NCBI GenBank assembly: GCA_002471375.1
Contig: DKPV01000008.1
Span: 44,271 to 108,270 of the forward strand
DNA: 64,000 nucleotides
From: Flavobacteriales bacterium UBA7325
GTDB taxonomy: Bacteria > Bacteroidota > Bacteroidia > Flavobacteriales_D > Crocinitomicaceae
Reading direction: 5' to 3'
This document shows positions 16,920-25,903 of this stretch, in pieces. A program made the position numbers and the translations under genes. The notes beneath the pieces were generated by a model. That model had not been told where the DNA came from and searched no databases. It worked only from the letters and a program-made list of their open reading frames with translations. The stretch's first letter is position 1. Each line of letters opens with the position of its first letter.

Positions 16920-17822
16920 TTAAGACTTTTTAAACCATTTATTCTTAATAGCCCTCAGCCATTTAAACCAAAATAGCCCATTATTAATTCTGTAGCTATA
17001 ATATTCGAAATCCTCACCTCCAAAATTATGATTGAATCTCCGGACACCTTCAACCCGCGATCCTCCGAAATCAAAGAGCAACTCCTTTTCTCGAGCAGAT
17101 GAAATTGCCGCATCAATCGCCAAATACATTCCGCCATTATTCCTTGCTTCCTCAAGAACAGCCCCCTTTGAATAAAAGATCTGCGCTTCATCAATAAAAC
17201 AAATCACGCCTCCCTGAATAACCCCATCCTTTGAAACTTCAAAGGAGAGCAAACGTCCCTCATTATTTGCTTGAAGATACATGTCCGCTAAGCGCTTAAG
17301 AGAAGTATAACTCATACCAGAAAACTTATTATTCAACTCAGATCGAATAATCTCAAAGACCGATTTCCAGTCTGAACTATGCTTAACTTCCAAGCCAAAA
17401 CGCCTTGCTTTGTTCAGCATTCGATTCACCTGCGACTTTCTTTTACCAGTCCCATCAGATAACTGAGAAACAAACACCTCATAGTTCGGACCTAAAATTG
17501 ATTCTTTAAACTCCACCTCTATATGTTTAAAATTTGCCAGAATAAGTTCTTGACATTTATTAAAGTCAGCGGATGCTTTATCTCCAAGTAACTCTAGATA
17601 ACTTACAAAAATGGGAGTGTATAATATTTGCTGCCCCATGCGTTCAGTATATGGCAAGGCGACCCCAATCGAATATGAATCATTCGAAATTACACACCAG
17701 TTTTCTGCGATTGCATCTAAGTACCATGTATACGAAAAAAAGGAAACCTCCTTTGAGCTAGCGACAAGTGCGTCCCATCGCTCATTATCCAAATCCTTTC
17801 TATGAATGATTTTCAACTCCAT
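16920..17822 (-). CDS. FemAB/GNAT-like acyltransferase
   Basis: The 300-residue protein looks like a FemAB-type or peptidoglycan-bridge GNAT protein: an N-terminal half around WDALVASSKEVSFFSYTWYL, and a C-terminal GNAT-like core (LLSFEVSKDGVIQGGVICF, YSKGAVLEEARNNG, LFDFGGSRVEGVRRFNHNFG). Family members transfer amino-acyl or acyl groups onto cell-wall or glycan precursors. It sits 42 bases upstream of the CapD-like gene on the same strand, suggesting a role in decorating the same surface polymer. The donor and acceptor are not evident. Confidence 0.78.
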   Translation of the reverse strand: MELKIIHRKDLDNERWDALVASSKEVSFFSYTWYLDAIAENWCVISNDSYSIGVALPYTERMGQQILYTPIFVSYLELLGDKASADFNKCQELILANFKHIEVEFKESILGPNYEVFVSQLSDGTGKRKSQVNRMLNKARRFGLEVKHSSDWKSVFEIIRSELNNKFSGMSYTSLKRLADMYLQANNEGRLLSFEVSKDGVIQGGVICFIDEAQIFYSKGAVLEEARNNGGMYLAIDAAISSAREKELLFDFGGSRVEGVRRFNHNFGGEDFEYYSYRINNGLFWFKWLRAIKNKWFKKS

Positions 17823-17875
17823 TTTTCGCTACGAATATAAGCAATGATAACAAGCCTTCGTCACCATCAAATTAC

Positions 17876-17883
17876 TATCTTAG
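17876..17883 (+). promoter_or_regulatory. Possible -7 box before the broken gene at 17888
   Basis: TATCTTAG, one mismatch from TAnnTTTG, ends 4 bases before ATG 17888, the same spacing as at tatA, the YdcF-like gene, the DivIC-like gene and the importer lipoprotein gene. Confidence 0.3.
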
Positions 17884-17887
17884 TTCT

Positions 17888-18307
17888 ATGAAACGACTCA
17901 CATTACTTTTTATTGGTTTGCTAATGCTCACGAGTACTCATGCTCAAGAGATTGAGCAGAGTCAAATTGACTTCGCGAATTCATTCGTTCAAGCAGTGAT
18001 GTCTCACAAGAAAGGCAAGATCATCAAGAAATTAGACAAAAAATACCGCAAAAAACAGATTAAGTTTTTAGGCGGTAACAAAGTTTAATTTGTAGATGAA
18101 TTATTTGGAGGAATTGACCTCATCACAGACAAATGGGTAAATATCAATATGCTAGACATTCAAAGAATTGAAATTGCTGAGGTCGAAAAAAAGAGCGATG
18201 GTTATAGGTATACATTTCGAATCAGAGATGGTAAACATGACCTACGATCATCTTTATTACTCTTTAAGAAGAATGGAAAATATGGATTTACAGGTGTTAG
18301 CGGATGA
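17888..18307 (+). pseudogene. Secreted protein gene interrupted by an in-frame TAA
   Basis: The frame begins with a signal peptide (MKRLTLLFIGLLMLTSTHAQ) and runs through KKLDKKYRKKQIKFLGGNKV to TAA 18086-18088. It then remains open for 72 codons (FVDELFGGIDLITDKWVNIN onward, ending FKKNGKYGFTGVSG) to TGA 18305-18307. The complete protein would have 139 residues. The final TGA overlaps the ATG of the CYTH gene (ATGA), a coupling that only makes sense for a full-length frame. No family was recognised. A single substitution appears to have inactivated it. Confidence 0.82.
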
Positions 18308-18753
18308 AAGAAATTGAATACAAATTCCTCGTTGATCATAAGAAATGGGAAGATCTCCCGAAGCCTAGCCCAGAACTAATTGTTCAGGGATATCTCAGTA
18401 GTTCAATTGATTGTACTGTTCGAGTTCGAATTAAAGGATCAAATGGCTACCTGACAATTAAGGGAAAAACAGAAGGCGTTACACGCACTGAATTTGAATA
18501 TGAAATCCCTGTCAATGATGCGGAAGAAATGATTGACTTGTTCACAGACAAACACATTCGCAAAGAACGATTTGAGATCTTACACTGCGGCCGAACATGG
18601 GAGGTTGATGTTTTTCAAGGCAACCACGAAGGACTGATACTTGCCGAACTAGAAGTTGAAAGCGAAGGGGTTAAGTTTGACCTACCTGATTGGACGACTA
18701 AAGACGTTTCAACTGATCCGAATTATTATAACGCCGTTTTAATTGAAAAATAA
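18304..18753 (+). CDS. CYTH-domain protein (tripolyphosphatase / adenylate-cyclase-like)
   Basis: The 149-residue protein starts MKEIEYKFLVD, a form of the CYTH ExExK motif in which the third Glu position is followed by Tyr and Lys. Further tunnel residues are in CTVRVRIKGSNGYLTIKGK, TRTEFEYEIP, TWEVDVFQGNHEGLILAELE. CYTH proteins bind triphosphates in a beta tunnel; bacterial stand-alone members are often inorganic triphosphatases. Its start overlaps the stop of the broken gene, so translation may now depend on re-initiation or an own start. Confidence 0.88.
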   Translation: MKEIEYKFLVDHKKWEDLPKPSPELIVQGYLSSSIDCTVRVRIKGSNGYLTIKGKTEGVTRTEFEYEIPVNDAEEMIDLFTDKHIRKERFEILHCGRTWEVDVFQGNHEGLILAELEVESEGVKFDLPDWTTKDVSTDPNYYNAVLIEK

Positions 18754-18765
18754 ATGGTCTTGAAT

Positions 18766-19083
18766 TTACTCTCGATTGAGTCCGCCTTTCATAGTGTCCA
18801 TGACTGTAGATCCAGTCTCAACATTGAACCAATCGTTGAATACCTGAAGTTTGATATCCGGAAATGATGATTCATCATCAGAGACAGCGTCAAGTTCTGC
18901 AAAGAAAATTCGTTTGAAGTTTTCTTTTATTAATAACTGTTCATCATAGAATTCTTCCTCAACTAGATATATCGTTGGTTCACCATCAACGGTCACTTCA
19001 AACTCTGGCTGCTGTGCATTTGCCCAATCAACAAATGGTTGTTTGCCGCGCACAAGAATATATCCTCTATTTACAATAAACAT
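18766..19083 (-). CDS. Conserved-looking hypothetical protein, 105 residues
   Basis: Acidic soluble protein without signal peptide or membrane helix, for example FVDWANAQQPEFEVTVDGEP and FFAELDAVSDDESSFPDIK. Its ATG overlaps the stop of the lipoprotein gene by one base (TAATG), so it is the third gene of the threonine aldolase run. No family recognised. Confidence 0.7.
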   Translation of the reverse strand: MFIVNRGYILVRGKQPFVDWANAQQPEFEVTVDGEPTIYLVEEEFYDEQLLIKENFKRIFFAELDAVSDDESSFPDIKLQVFNDWFNVETGSTVMDTMKGGLNRE

Positions 19084-19712
19084 TATTTCTCTAATTTGAT
19101 GGGGGTTTTCTTTTTATCCTCGAATTGATACCAACGAACTTTTCCACTGCGTGATTGTTCGAGAACATAATTCCATTCCTTCTTCGGATCGACGCTCTCC
19201 AAGTACTTCTCAACAGATCTTGTTTTAATTGCATGATCCGACTCTAAAAATATCATGCACTCATCGTTTGCATATAAATGAAACGCATTGCTTTGAAGGT
19301 TCTTGCTCTCTCCGACCATTATCGACTTACAGCGCTCGCCAAAACAATCGATCCAATTGAACATAGCATTGGTAACCCGAGCGGAATCTTTATAATTCCA
19401 ACGATATATGTTCAATGCCTGTCCATCACCGATTAGGGAATATTTAATCTCATCCGTATGACCAAATCGATCTGCAATTACCCTTGTCGAAACTTTCGTG
19501 ATACTATCAAAGGAAATTCCCAACCCTTCGAATTGTTCTTGTAAAAACACCAAAGAATCCGTGATTGGTTTTACGCCAGATGTATCGCTAGAATAATCCC
19601 CATCCGCAGTTGGAATAATATCGCTCATATCGCGCACTTCGTTCACTTCAGAACCACATGAAGTTAAGAGGCTTATGAGAACTAAAATTGATATGGAAAG
19701 AATACTCTTCAT
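19083..19712 (-). CDS. Lipoprotein, 209 residues, unknown function
   Basis: A lipoprotein signal (MKSILSISILVLISLLTSC, Cys19) precedes a mixed soluble domain with segments such as FGHTDEIKYSLIGDGQALNI and WIDCFGERCKSIMVGESKNL. It begins at the base directly after the threonine aldolase stop codon and its own stop overlaps the next start. The three genes should be one transcript, although the metabolic link is not obvious. No family recognised. Confidence 0.75.
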   Translation of the reverse strand: MKSILSISILVLISLLTSCGSEVNEVRDMSDIIPTADGDYSSDTSGVKPITDSLVFLQEQFEGLGISFDSITKVSTRVIADRFGHTDEIKYSLIGDGQALNIYRWNYKDSARVTNAMFNWIDCFGERCKSIMVGESKNLQSNAFHLYANDECMIFLESDHAIKTRSVEKYLESVDPKKEWNYVLEQSRSGKVRWYQFEDKKKTPIKLEK

Positions 19713-20738
19713 CTAAACTCTTAACGAACGAATTGTTGTGATCGTTTGGTCGATCTCGTCTTTCGAAACATCCAAATGCGTCACAAGTCGAATCATTCCT
19801 GGACCAAAAGCCATTACTTTGATTTCTTGATTCGCCAGCTCGGAAATAATTTCATCTCTTTTACTCTCGTCTTTGAGAATAACAACTACAATGTTCGTAT
19901 CGACTTTTGGAACCTCCATAACCCATTCCAATTCATTAAAAGCAGCTTCTAAAGCTCTGGCATTAGAATGATCTTTAGTTAGTCTCGTGACATTGTTTTT
20001 TAAAGCGTAGAGTCCGCCAGCTGCAATAATTCCTGCTTGGCGCATTCCACCCCCGAACACCTTACGAACTCGTCTGGCTTTGTAGATGAAATCTTTCTTT
20101 CCAATAAGTAAAGATCCAACAGGTGCACCGAGTCCTTTTGACAAACAAAGTGATATAGAATCGAACTCTGCAGCATAAGTCTTTAAATCAACATTATTCT
20201 CGGCCATAGCATTCATCAATCGTGCACCATCCAAATGTAATGGCAAGTTGTTTTTACGGCAAAAATCACTGATTTTCTTTATTTCCTCAAAATCGTAGAT
20301 AGCCCCACCCCCACGATTCGTAGTGTCTTCTAACGAAACCAACTGAGTAATGGGTAGATGAATATCATCGGGATTAATCCATTTTTCAATCGAATCAACA
20401 CTTAATCTTCCGCGATCACCCTGAAGTAAACGCACTGAAGCTCCTGAATTTCGAGCAATCCCACCACCTTCATACTTATATATATGACTTTCTTGATGAG
20501 TGATCACTTCTCCTCCAGGTTGAACATGTAAATTAATAGCTATTTGATTTGTCTGTGTGCCTGACGCACAATAAATAGAAGCCTCCATTCCAAACATATC
20601 CGCTGCATAGGCTTCCAGCTCGTTAATTGTTGGATCATCTTGAAAAACATCATCTCCAACTGGCGCAGTAAACATAGCATCGCGCATCGCTTGCGTTGGT
20701 TTCGTTACAGTATCACTTCTAAAATCGATCATAGTCAT
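19713..20738 (-). CDS. ltaE: Low-specificity L-threonine aldolase
   Basis: PLP-dependent fold-type I enzyme of 341 residues. Signatures are IDFRSDTVTKPTQAMRDAM at the N-terminus, GDDVFQDDPTINELE, the HLDGARLMNA segment holding the cofactor-binding Asp, and the Schiff-base lysine in SLCLSKGLGAPVGS. It splits L-threonine or allo-threonine into glycine and acetaldehyde. ATG 20732 (MIDFRSD) is an equally good start. It heads a tightly packed run with a lipoprotein and a small acidic protein. glyA, which acts on the same glycine pool, is about 8 kb away. Confidence 0.95.
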   Translation of the reverse strand: MTMIDFRSDTVTKPTQAMRDAMFTAPVGDDVFQDDPTINELEAYAADMFGMEASIYCASGTQTNQIAINLHVQPGGEVITHQESHIYKYEGGGIARNSGASVRLLQGDRGRLSVDSIEKWINPDDIHLPITQLVSLEDTTNRGGGAIYDFEEIKKISDFCRKNNLPLHLDGARLMNAMAENNVDLKTYAAEFDSISLCLSKGLGAPVGSLLIGKKDFIYKARRVRKVFGGGMRQAGIIAAGGLYALKNNVTRLTKDHSNARALEAAFNELEWVMEVPKVDTNIVVVILKDESKRDEIISELANQEIKVMAFGPGMIRLVTHLDVSKDEIDQTITTIRSLRV

Positions 20739-20804
20739 ATAATTTGACCCAAAAAATACTGTTTTCGATACAATTGGTTGGATTCTTTTGTGTTTTTTTA
20801 TGTT

Positions 20805-21608
20805 ATGAATTTAGTGATTATCGCAATTGCTGTGCTCTTCGGGGCAGGATTAACTTTCTTCTCGGGCTTTGGTCTTGGAACCATCATGCTTCCAGTATTC
20901 AGTATCTTTTTTGATCTACCGGTTGCTATCGGAGCCACCGCCATCGTTCACCTTGCGAATAACATTTTCAAATTCTTCCTAGTCCGTAAAGATATAGACC
21001 GCTTCGTTTATATCAGATTTGGAATCCCTGCAATGCTATCTGCAGCCATTGGAGGATGGTTGCTCACCCACTTTAGCGAATTCTCACCGATTCACAGTTA
21101 TTCAATTGGAAACTATGACTTTGTAATTACTTATATGAATGTTATTATAGGTGGACTAATGATTTTCTTTGCTTGGTTCGAACTTGTGCCTAAATTCAAG
21201 GATATCACCGTTGAGCCCAAATACTTACCCGCAGGAGGTATACTGAGTGGTTTTTTTGGTGGACTTAGTGGTCACCAAGGAGCCTTTCGATCTGCATTTT
21301 TATCCAAATCAGGATTGAATAAAAATCAATTCATTGGCACCTCAAATGCCATTTCGCTCACAATTGATTTCACACGGATCCCAATCTATCTTGGTCTCAT
21401 CACACTGAGCTCAGGTAAAAAATTTGATCTATACGAAGCATTAAGCGATGGTAAAACCTTACTGCTCGTCGGAATCATTTTTGCATTTCTCGGAACATAC
21501 ATTGGGAAAAAACTAGTTGGGAAAACGACGATTAATGGTGTTCAAAAGCTAGTTGGAGTCTTACTTTTCATTATGGGTGGATTGCTAATTGCGGGCATAA
21601 TACATTGA
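20805..21608 (+). CDS. TauE/SafE-family sulfite or organosulfonate exporter
   Basis: The start is placed at ATG 20805 (MNLVIIAIAVLFGAG); an upstream TTG at 20778 is unlikely. The 267-residue protein has about eight membrane helices arranged as two repeats, each with a glycine-rich motif (FFSGFGLGTIMLPVF and GGILSGFFGGLSGHQGA). The family moves sulfite, sulfoacetate or related anions. The presence of a sulfolactate-type synthase elsewhere in the window makes a sulfur role conceivable, but this is inference only. Confidence 0.88.
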   Translation: MNLVIIAIAVLFGAGLTFFSGFGLGTIMLPVFSIFFDLPVAIGATAIVHLANNIFKFFLVRKDIDRFVYIRFGIPAMLSAAIGGWLLTHFSEFSPIHSYSIGNYDFVITYMNVIIGGLMIFFAWFELVPKFKDITVEPKYLPAGGILSGFFGGLSGHQGAFRSAFLSKSGLNKNQFIGTSNAISLTIDFTRIPIYLGLITLSSGKKFDLYEALSDGKTLLLVGIIFAFLGTYIGKKLVGKTTINGVQKLVGVLLFIMGGLLIAGIIH

Positions 21609-21677
21609 TTTGGCTTTTTAAACAAAAGAACCTGAATAACATCTTAAGATCATTCTTAATCAGCGACTGCTAACTCC

Positions 21678-21685
21678 TATCTTTG
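21678..21685 (+). promoter_or_regulatory. Perfect TAnnTTTG box before the DivIC/FtsB-like gene
   Basis: TATCTTTG ends 4 bases before GTG 21690. No convincing TTTG lies at the usual upstream distance. Confidence 0.35.
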
Positions 21686-21689
21686 AATT

Positions 21690-21974
21690 GTGAAAAAAGC
21701 GCTTTCATATCTGCGTAACAAATTTGTTCTGGCAACAGTCATCTTCCTGGCATACACCTTATTTCTTAGTGAGGATAATATCTTCACGCTCATTAGACAC
21801 AGTAACAAATTAGATCAACTCGAGACTTCTAAGGCAGAAATTGAAGAGCAATTACTTGAAACGCGATCAACTCTCGATAAATTAAACGATCGTTCCGAAG
21901 TAGAACGATTCGCTCGAGAAAAGAAGTACTTCAAGAAGGACGATGAAGATATCTTCGTGATCTTCTACGATTAG
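21690..21974 (+). CDS. Septum formation initiator (DivIC/FtsB-like)
   Basis: The 94-residue protein starts at GTG 21690; no other initiator is available. It has a short cytoplasmic end, one membrane helix (FVLATVIFLAYTLFLSEDN), a coiled coil (about residues 38-70, rich in Leu and Glu) and the family-typical end VERFAREKKYFKKDDEDIFV. FtsB/DivIC joins FtsL and FtsQ in the divisome. It is followed by an unrelated lipoprotein gene. Confidence 0.88.
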   Translation: MKKALSYLRNKFVLATVIFLAYTLFLSEDNIFTLIRHSNKLDQLETSKAEIEEQLLETRSTLDKLNDRSEVERFAREKKYFKKDDEDIFVIFYD

Positions 21975-22030
21975 AACACCATTCATGTCTCGTGTATTTT
22001 CGTAGTTTTATAGGAACCAATCTCATTTCT

Positions 22031-22441
22031 ATGAAGTTCTATTTCTTACTAATTTCTACACTTATAATCACGTCTTGTGCAAGCGAGTCGACACCAAATG
22101 ACTCCGACTTAACTCAGGAAACAGAAGAGAATACAGATATAGAACCTATACCAGAAGTCTTTATCTATAAAAGCACAGACCTTGGCTCTACCGAATACCT
22201 AAAATGCACTAGGAACGGAGGCAACAAATCGACTTGGGTATATTATACCGCTAAAAAACCAAAAGAAATTGAACTTGGGGTAACTAGTCACAGAGGAATG
22301 GAAATGCTCTTTTTTAAGAGTAGTCCCGACGTAATCTATGACATCCTAGGTTCTGAGTGCGGGTTCACATTAGAAGAAAATGACGACGTCTCTCAATGGT
22401 ACGAACAAATTAGTCCGGCCTGCGAAATGAACACGCTCTAA
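22031..22441 (+). CDS. Small lipoprotein, unknown function
   Basis: ATG 22031 gives MKFYFLLISTLIITSC, a lipoprotein signal with Cys16; the longer frame to 21992 has no such signal at its start. The 136-residue product has an acidic linker (DLTQETEENTDIEPIPE) and a small domain with four cysteines after the lipobox that could pair. Its end overlaps the end of the convergent SpoIID gene by 4 bases. No family recognised. Confidence 0.72.
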   Translation: MKFYFLLISTLIITSCASESTPNDSDLTQETEENTDIEPIPEVFIYKSTDLGSTEYLKCTRNGGNKSTWVYYTAKKPKEIELGVTSHRGMEMLFFKSSPDVIYDILGSECGFTLEENDDVSQWYEQISPACEMNTL

Positions 22442-23568
22442 AGGTCAGAGTAACTTCGTATTGAAACACCTGTGAAATAATAAAGTGCAATTTGTCTGTA
22501 ATTGTATCCTTTATTCCCCATGCTCATGGCTCCCTCTTGACATAAACCGACACCATGACCAAAGCCATGACCAGATATCAGGACTTGATCTCCTGATGGG
22601 CGCGTATTGAAAAACGCCGATTTTAAACCAAACTTAAATCGCAAGTCCCGCATCGGTATTCCCAGAGATGGGTGTATATAGAAAGCCGATCGATCCTCAG
22701 ACTCGAATGAATAGATTCGAGCATTCATCACTGAATCACCAACTGGATATCCATATCTATTCACTAAAAAGCTCTTCCAGGCGTACTGGCTAACTTTCTT
22801 AGTCCAAGTTGCTTGTTTAGTGTGGATGCAAAATGTGTCTTTGAAAGTTTCGACATGTGCCACTGAATTATTCCAAACATGAGAGGCATCACAAACCTGC
22901 CCTCCGCAATTGGCAGAGAAGTAGGTCGCCACTAGCTTACCTACTTGATTACAAAGAACCTCCCCTTTGGTTGCCTTAACTGCTGTTCGTATCTCAGGAG
23001 TAAATCGCAATCTATTATGATAAGCTTGACAATGCACACCATCACATAAGCTGAAACCATCTGCCTTGTGCCTATTCCGGTTCCTCAAAGCATAAGTCCT
23101 ACTCATGAGCGCCTGTACCTTATAGTACTCCGGGTGCCGACCACCACCAGCCTCAGACTCAATAACTCCTGAAAGGTAATTCTCTAGGCTTACTCGATTC
23201 ACAATTGTTATTCTATTACTCTTTGCAGTCAATGTAAATGCATCCTGATGCGAACGCTGACGGACTGAGGGTGATTTCGATGTAATACTGAGAATTCCAC
23301 TACCATTAAGATGAATTTTCGCATATGAGCCAATGATTTCATCCTTTACTTTCAACTGTAGCTTGCCATTCGATAAGGTAATCCGAGCTGAGCCTCCATA
23401 CTCTATGCGACCTATATTAGCCCCATCAGCAATAATCTCATAGGACGATTCGTTGTAATCAAATTGAACACTTTTGACTTTGTGCGTGTGTAGAATGCCA
23501 ATGTTCATCACTTGGGAATTCCCAAGAAAAAAGAACATTATCAAAACACATGTCACTATCCACTTCAT
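22438..23568 (-). CDS. SpoIID/LytB-domain protein
   Basis: A signal peptide (MKWIVTCVLIMFFFLGNSQ) and a strand-rich region precede a SpoIID domain from about residue 130: ESEAGGGRHPEYYKVQALMS, RTYALRNRNRHKADGFSLCD, HCQAYHN, FSANCGGQVCDASHVW and a C-terminal SGHGFGHGVGLCQEGAM. SpoIID-type proteins are lytic transglycosylases acting on denuded glycan strands or amidase enhancers. At 376 residues it has the usual length. It is one of several cell-wall genes in the window. Confidence 0.92.
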   Translation of the reverse strand: MKWIVTCVLIMFFFLGNSQVMNIGILHTHKVKSVQFDYNESSYEIIADGANIGRIEYGGSARITLSNGKLQLKVKDEIIGSYAKIHLNGSGILSITSKSPSVRQRSHQDAFTLTAKSNRITIVNRVSLENYLSGVIESEAGGGRHPEYYKVQALMSRTYALRNRNRHKADGFSLCDGVHCQAYHNRLRFTPEIRTAVKATKGEVLCNQVGKLVATYFSANCGGQVCDASHVWNNSVAHVETFKDTFCIHTKQATWTKKVSQYAWKSFLVNRYGYPVGDSVMNARIYSFESEDRSAFYIHPSLGIPMRDLRFKFGLKSAFFNTRPSGDQVLISGHGFGHGVGLCQEGAMSMGNKGYNYRQIALYYFTGVSIRSYSDL

Positions 23569-23593
23569 CCTATACTGGATCTCAATTCATTAA

Positions 23594-24718
23594 TTACATC
23601 TTACTAAGCAAGGATTGTGCTACTTTTTTACTCGCACCGCCTCCGCCTAGTGTTTTTTCAAGATCATTATAGTTTTTATCGAGCGTATTTCGATATTCAG
23701 AATCATCAAGTAATTTCTTGATCTCTGCACGAATAGCCGTTGGATTACAATCATGCTGAATCAGCTCGATTACAACTTCCTTATCCATTATTAAATTTAC
23801 AAGTGAGATGTATTTTACCTTCACGAGACGCTTGGCTATTGAATAAGACACCATAGAACTTTTGTAGCATACCACCTCAGGTACTTTGAAAAGTGCAGTT
23901 TCAAGTGTCGCTGTACCTGAAGTCACTACCGCAGCAGATGAGCATGAGAGAAGCTGATAAGTCTCATTGGATATCATCTTTACATTCTCATTATTATAGG
24001 GCGCGTAAAATGCCGCATCCAAGCTTGGCGCACCAGCAATTACAATCTGATAGTCTGCAAAGGGCTTTAGCGCCTCGAGCATTATCGGTAATTTCTTGCT
24101 TACTTCTTGTCTTCGGCTTCCGGGCAGGACTGCTATTATCGGACGATCATCTAAACCATATCGTTGATGAAATTCCAATTTCATTTCATCATTGAAGCCA
24201 TATTTAGAAATCTCATCTAAGAGTGGATGACCTACATAGCTAACATTGTAATCGAATTTTTTATAGAAATCCTTTTCAAATGGAAGAATCACATACATGT
24301 CATCCACCACTTTCTTAATCTTATGAACCCGTTTTTGCTTCCATGCCCATACTTGCGGTGAAATGTAATAAATCACTCGTATTCCGTGTTCCTTAGCCCA
24401 TTCAGCAATTCTTAGATTAAAGCCAGGATAATCTACGAGTATGAGGGCATCCGGCTTATATTCTAGAATATCTTTTTTACAAAAACTTAAGTTCTTTAAA
24501 ATGGTTCGAAGATTCATAATAACTTCCAGAAACCCCATAAATGCTAGGTCTTTGATGTGCTTAACCATTCCTGGACTTACACTTTGCATCTTATCACCAC
24601 CCCAATATCGAAAATCCAAGTTTGAGTCCTCCTCCAGTAAGGCCTGCATCATATTACTTGCATGCAAATCCCCCGAAGCTTCCCCAGCAATTATGTAGAA
24701 TTTCTTTCCGTCCGACAT
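23594..24718 (-). CDS. lpxB: Lipid-A-disaccharide synthase
   Basis: The start is ATG 24718 (MSDGKKFYIIAGEASGDLHA); the frame reaches back to a TTG at 24721. The family signatures GEASGDLH, GFLEVI, ILVDYPGFNLR, YYISPQVWAWK and VLPGSRRQEV are all present, and the protein has the standard length (374 residues). LpxB joins UDP-diacylglucosamine and lipid X to make the lipid A disaccharide at the inner face of the inner membrane. It follows a small membrane protein gene and surE on the same strand. Confidence 0.97.
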   Translation of the reverse strand: MSDGKKFYIIAGEASGDLHASNMMQALLEEDSNLDFRYWGGDKMQSVSPGMVKHIKDLAFMGFLEVIMNLRTILKNLSFCKKDILEYKPDALILVDYPGFNLRIAEWAKEHGIRVIYYISPQVWAWKQKRVHKIKKVVDDMYVILPFEKDFYKKFDYNVSYVGHPLLDEISKYGFNDEMKLEFHQRYGLDDRPIIAVLPGSRRQEVSKKLPIMLEALKPFADYQIVIAGAPSLDAAFYAPYNNENVKMISNETYQLLSCSSAAVVTSGTATLETALFKVPEVVCYKSSMVSYSIAKRLVKVKYISLVNLIMDKEVVIELIQHDCNPTAIRAEIKKLLDDSEYRNTLDKNYNDLEKTLGGGGASKKVAQSLLSKM

Positions 24719-24721
24719 CAA

Positions 24722-25027
24722 TTAGAAGAATTTCACGTACAAAACGTACGGAGCAAAAGCGATGGAGCCGATAATAATTCCACGTACGTGATCATACTTT
24801 TTACGATTCAAAAAGAAGTAGAACCAGAACAAATTAGCAATTATCGAGATCGTTAGTATCTTAATCTGATAAGGGTTATTCGAATTGAATTTCGCCCATA
24901 AAAACTCAAAGTAGTAATCTTGCATCCAAGCAAGAAAAACTAGGACAAGAGGAAATATAGCGATAGGTGTTAATATCCCTATCATAGCTCCATAAGTATG
25001 CTGTAATGTCCATTTCTTCAAACTCAT
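24722..25027 (-). CDS. Small membrane protein between surE and lpxB
   Basis: ATG 25027 overlaps the surE stop in an ATGA arrangement, and the gene ends 3 bases before the lpxB start. The 101-residue protein has about three membrane helices (GAMIGILTPIAIFPLVLVF, ILTISIIANLFWFYFF and GIIIGSIAFAPYVLYV). No function is known. The tight packing shows that it is part of the surE-lpxB transcript. Confidence 0.75.
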   Translation of the reverse strand: MSLKKWTLQHTYGAMIGILTPIAIFPLVLVFLAWMQDYYFEFLWAKFNSNNPYQIKILTISIIANLFWFYFFLNRKKYDHVRGIIIGSIAFAPYVLYVKFF

Positions 25028-25794
25028 ATATTCCAATTTTCAATTTTCTCCATTATATCATATGCCGTCATATCAAATTGAGTAGGCACAACTGTTGCAT
25101 ACCCCTTTGAAATCCAATATACGTCCGTATCAGTCTGTTCCTTCTGATCTTTAAAATCACCGGTCAACCAATAATACGTTCTATTATGGTGATCTAAACG
25201 TTTGTCAAATCTGTCCTCCCAATAAGCATTCGCCTGACGACAAACTTTTAAACCTTTAAAATCCTCCTGCTGAACATAAGGTATGTTAACGTTCAAGCAA
25301 TTTCCTGTGGGAATTCCATTTTCCAGTGCCTCTTTGACAATCTTCTCGACCACTTTCATTGCTACGGTGAAGTCTGCACGTGGATCAAATGAGTCAAGAG
25401 AAAACCCAATGGACGGGATACCCTCCATAGCACCTTCAATCGCCGCAGACATCGTTCCTGAATACAATACATTTGTAGCGGTATTAGCTCCATGATTAAT
25501 TCCTGAAACAATTAAGTCTGGCTTTTGGTGCATAACTTCTGAGATCCCCAACTTGACACAGTCAACTGGAGTTCCAGAACAAGAATAAACACCAACTCCT
25601 CCCAACGCATCAACCTCTTCCATTCGTAGCGGATCGTTAATTGTTATCGCGTGCCCCATTCCTGATTGCGGAGAGTCCGGTGCAATAACAATTATATCGC
25701 CAAATGGTAAAACTGCCTCGTACAGTGATCGAATCCCTTTCGAAGAGATACTATCATCATTTGTCACTAAAATTAAAGGTCGCTCTGACTCCAT
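25024..25794 (-). CDS. surE: 5'/3'-nucleotidase SurE
   Basis: The protein begins with the family's metal site LILVTNDDSISSKGIRSL (Asp-Asp pair), followed by VIAPDSPQSGMGHAIT, SCSGTPVDCVKLG and VSGINHGANTATNVLYSGT. It is 256 residues, the normal length. SurE dephosphorylates nucleoside monophosphates and short polyphosphates and supports stationary-phase survival. It is the first gene of a run with a small membrane protein and lpxB. Confidence 0.97.
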   Translation of the reverse strand: MESERPLILVTNDDSISSKGIRSLYEAVLPFGDIIVIAPDSPQSGMGHAITINDPLRMEEVDALGGVGVYSCSGTPVDCVKLGISEVMHQKPDLIVSGINHGANTATNVLYSGTMSAAIEGAMEGIPSIGFSLDSFDPRADFTVAMKVVEKIVKEALENGIPTGNCLNVNIPYVQQEDFKGLKVCRQANAYWEDRFDKRLDHHNRTYYWLTGDFKDQKEQTDTDVYWISKGYATVVPTQFDMTAYDIMEKIENWNI

Positions 25795-25864
25795 TCAATA
25801 ATACAATTAAATTCATCACGAAAGTAACTATTTTCTAGTGACGATTATCTATGAAATTGTTACT

Positions 25865-25897
25865 TTTGAATCACGCAGAGAATCACTCATAATTTTG
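25865..25897 (+). promoter_or_regulatory. Bacteroidota-type promoter of the DinB-like gene
   Basis: TTTG (25865-25868), a 21-base spacer and a perfect TAATTTTG (25890-25897). It lies 6 bases before ATG 25904 and inside the longer open frame, so it also decides against the earlier start at 25838. Confidence 0.6.
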
Positions 25898-25903
25898 CGT
25901 AAA

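Noticed and set aside
25838..25903. Earlier ATG for the DinB-like gene
   Set aside because: A TTTG-N21-TAATTTTG promoter lies between this ATG and the later one, and the extra residues have no similarity to the family.
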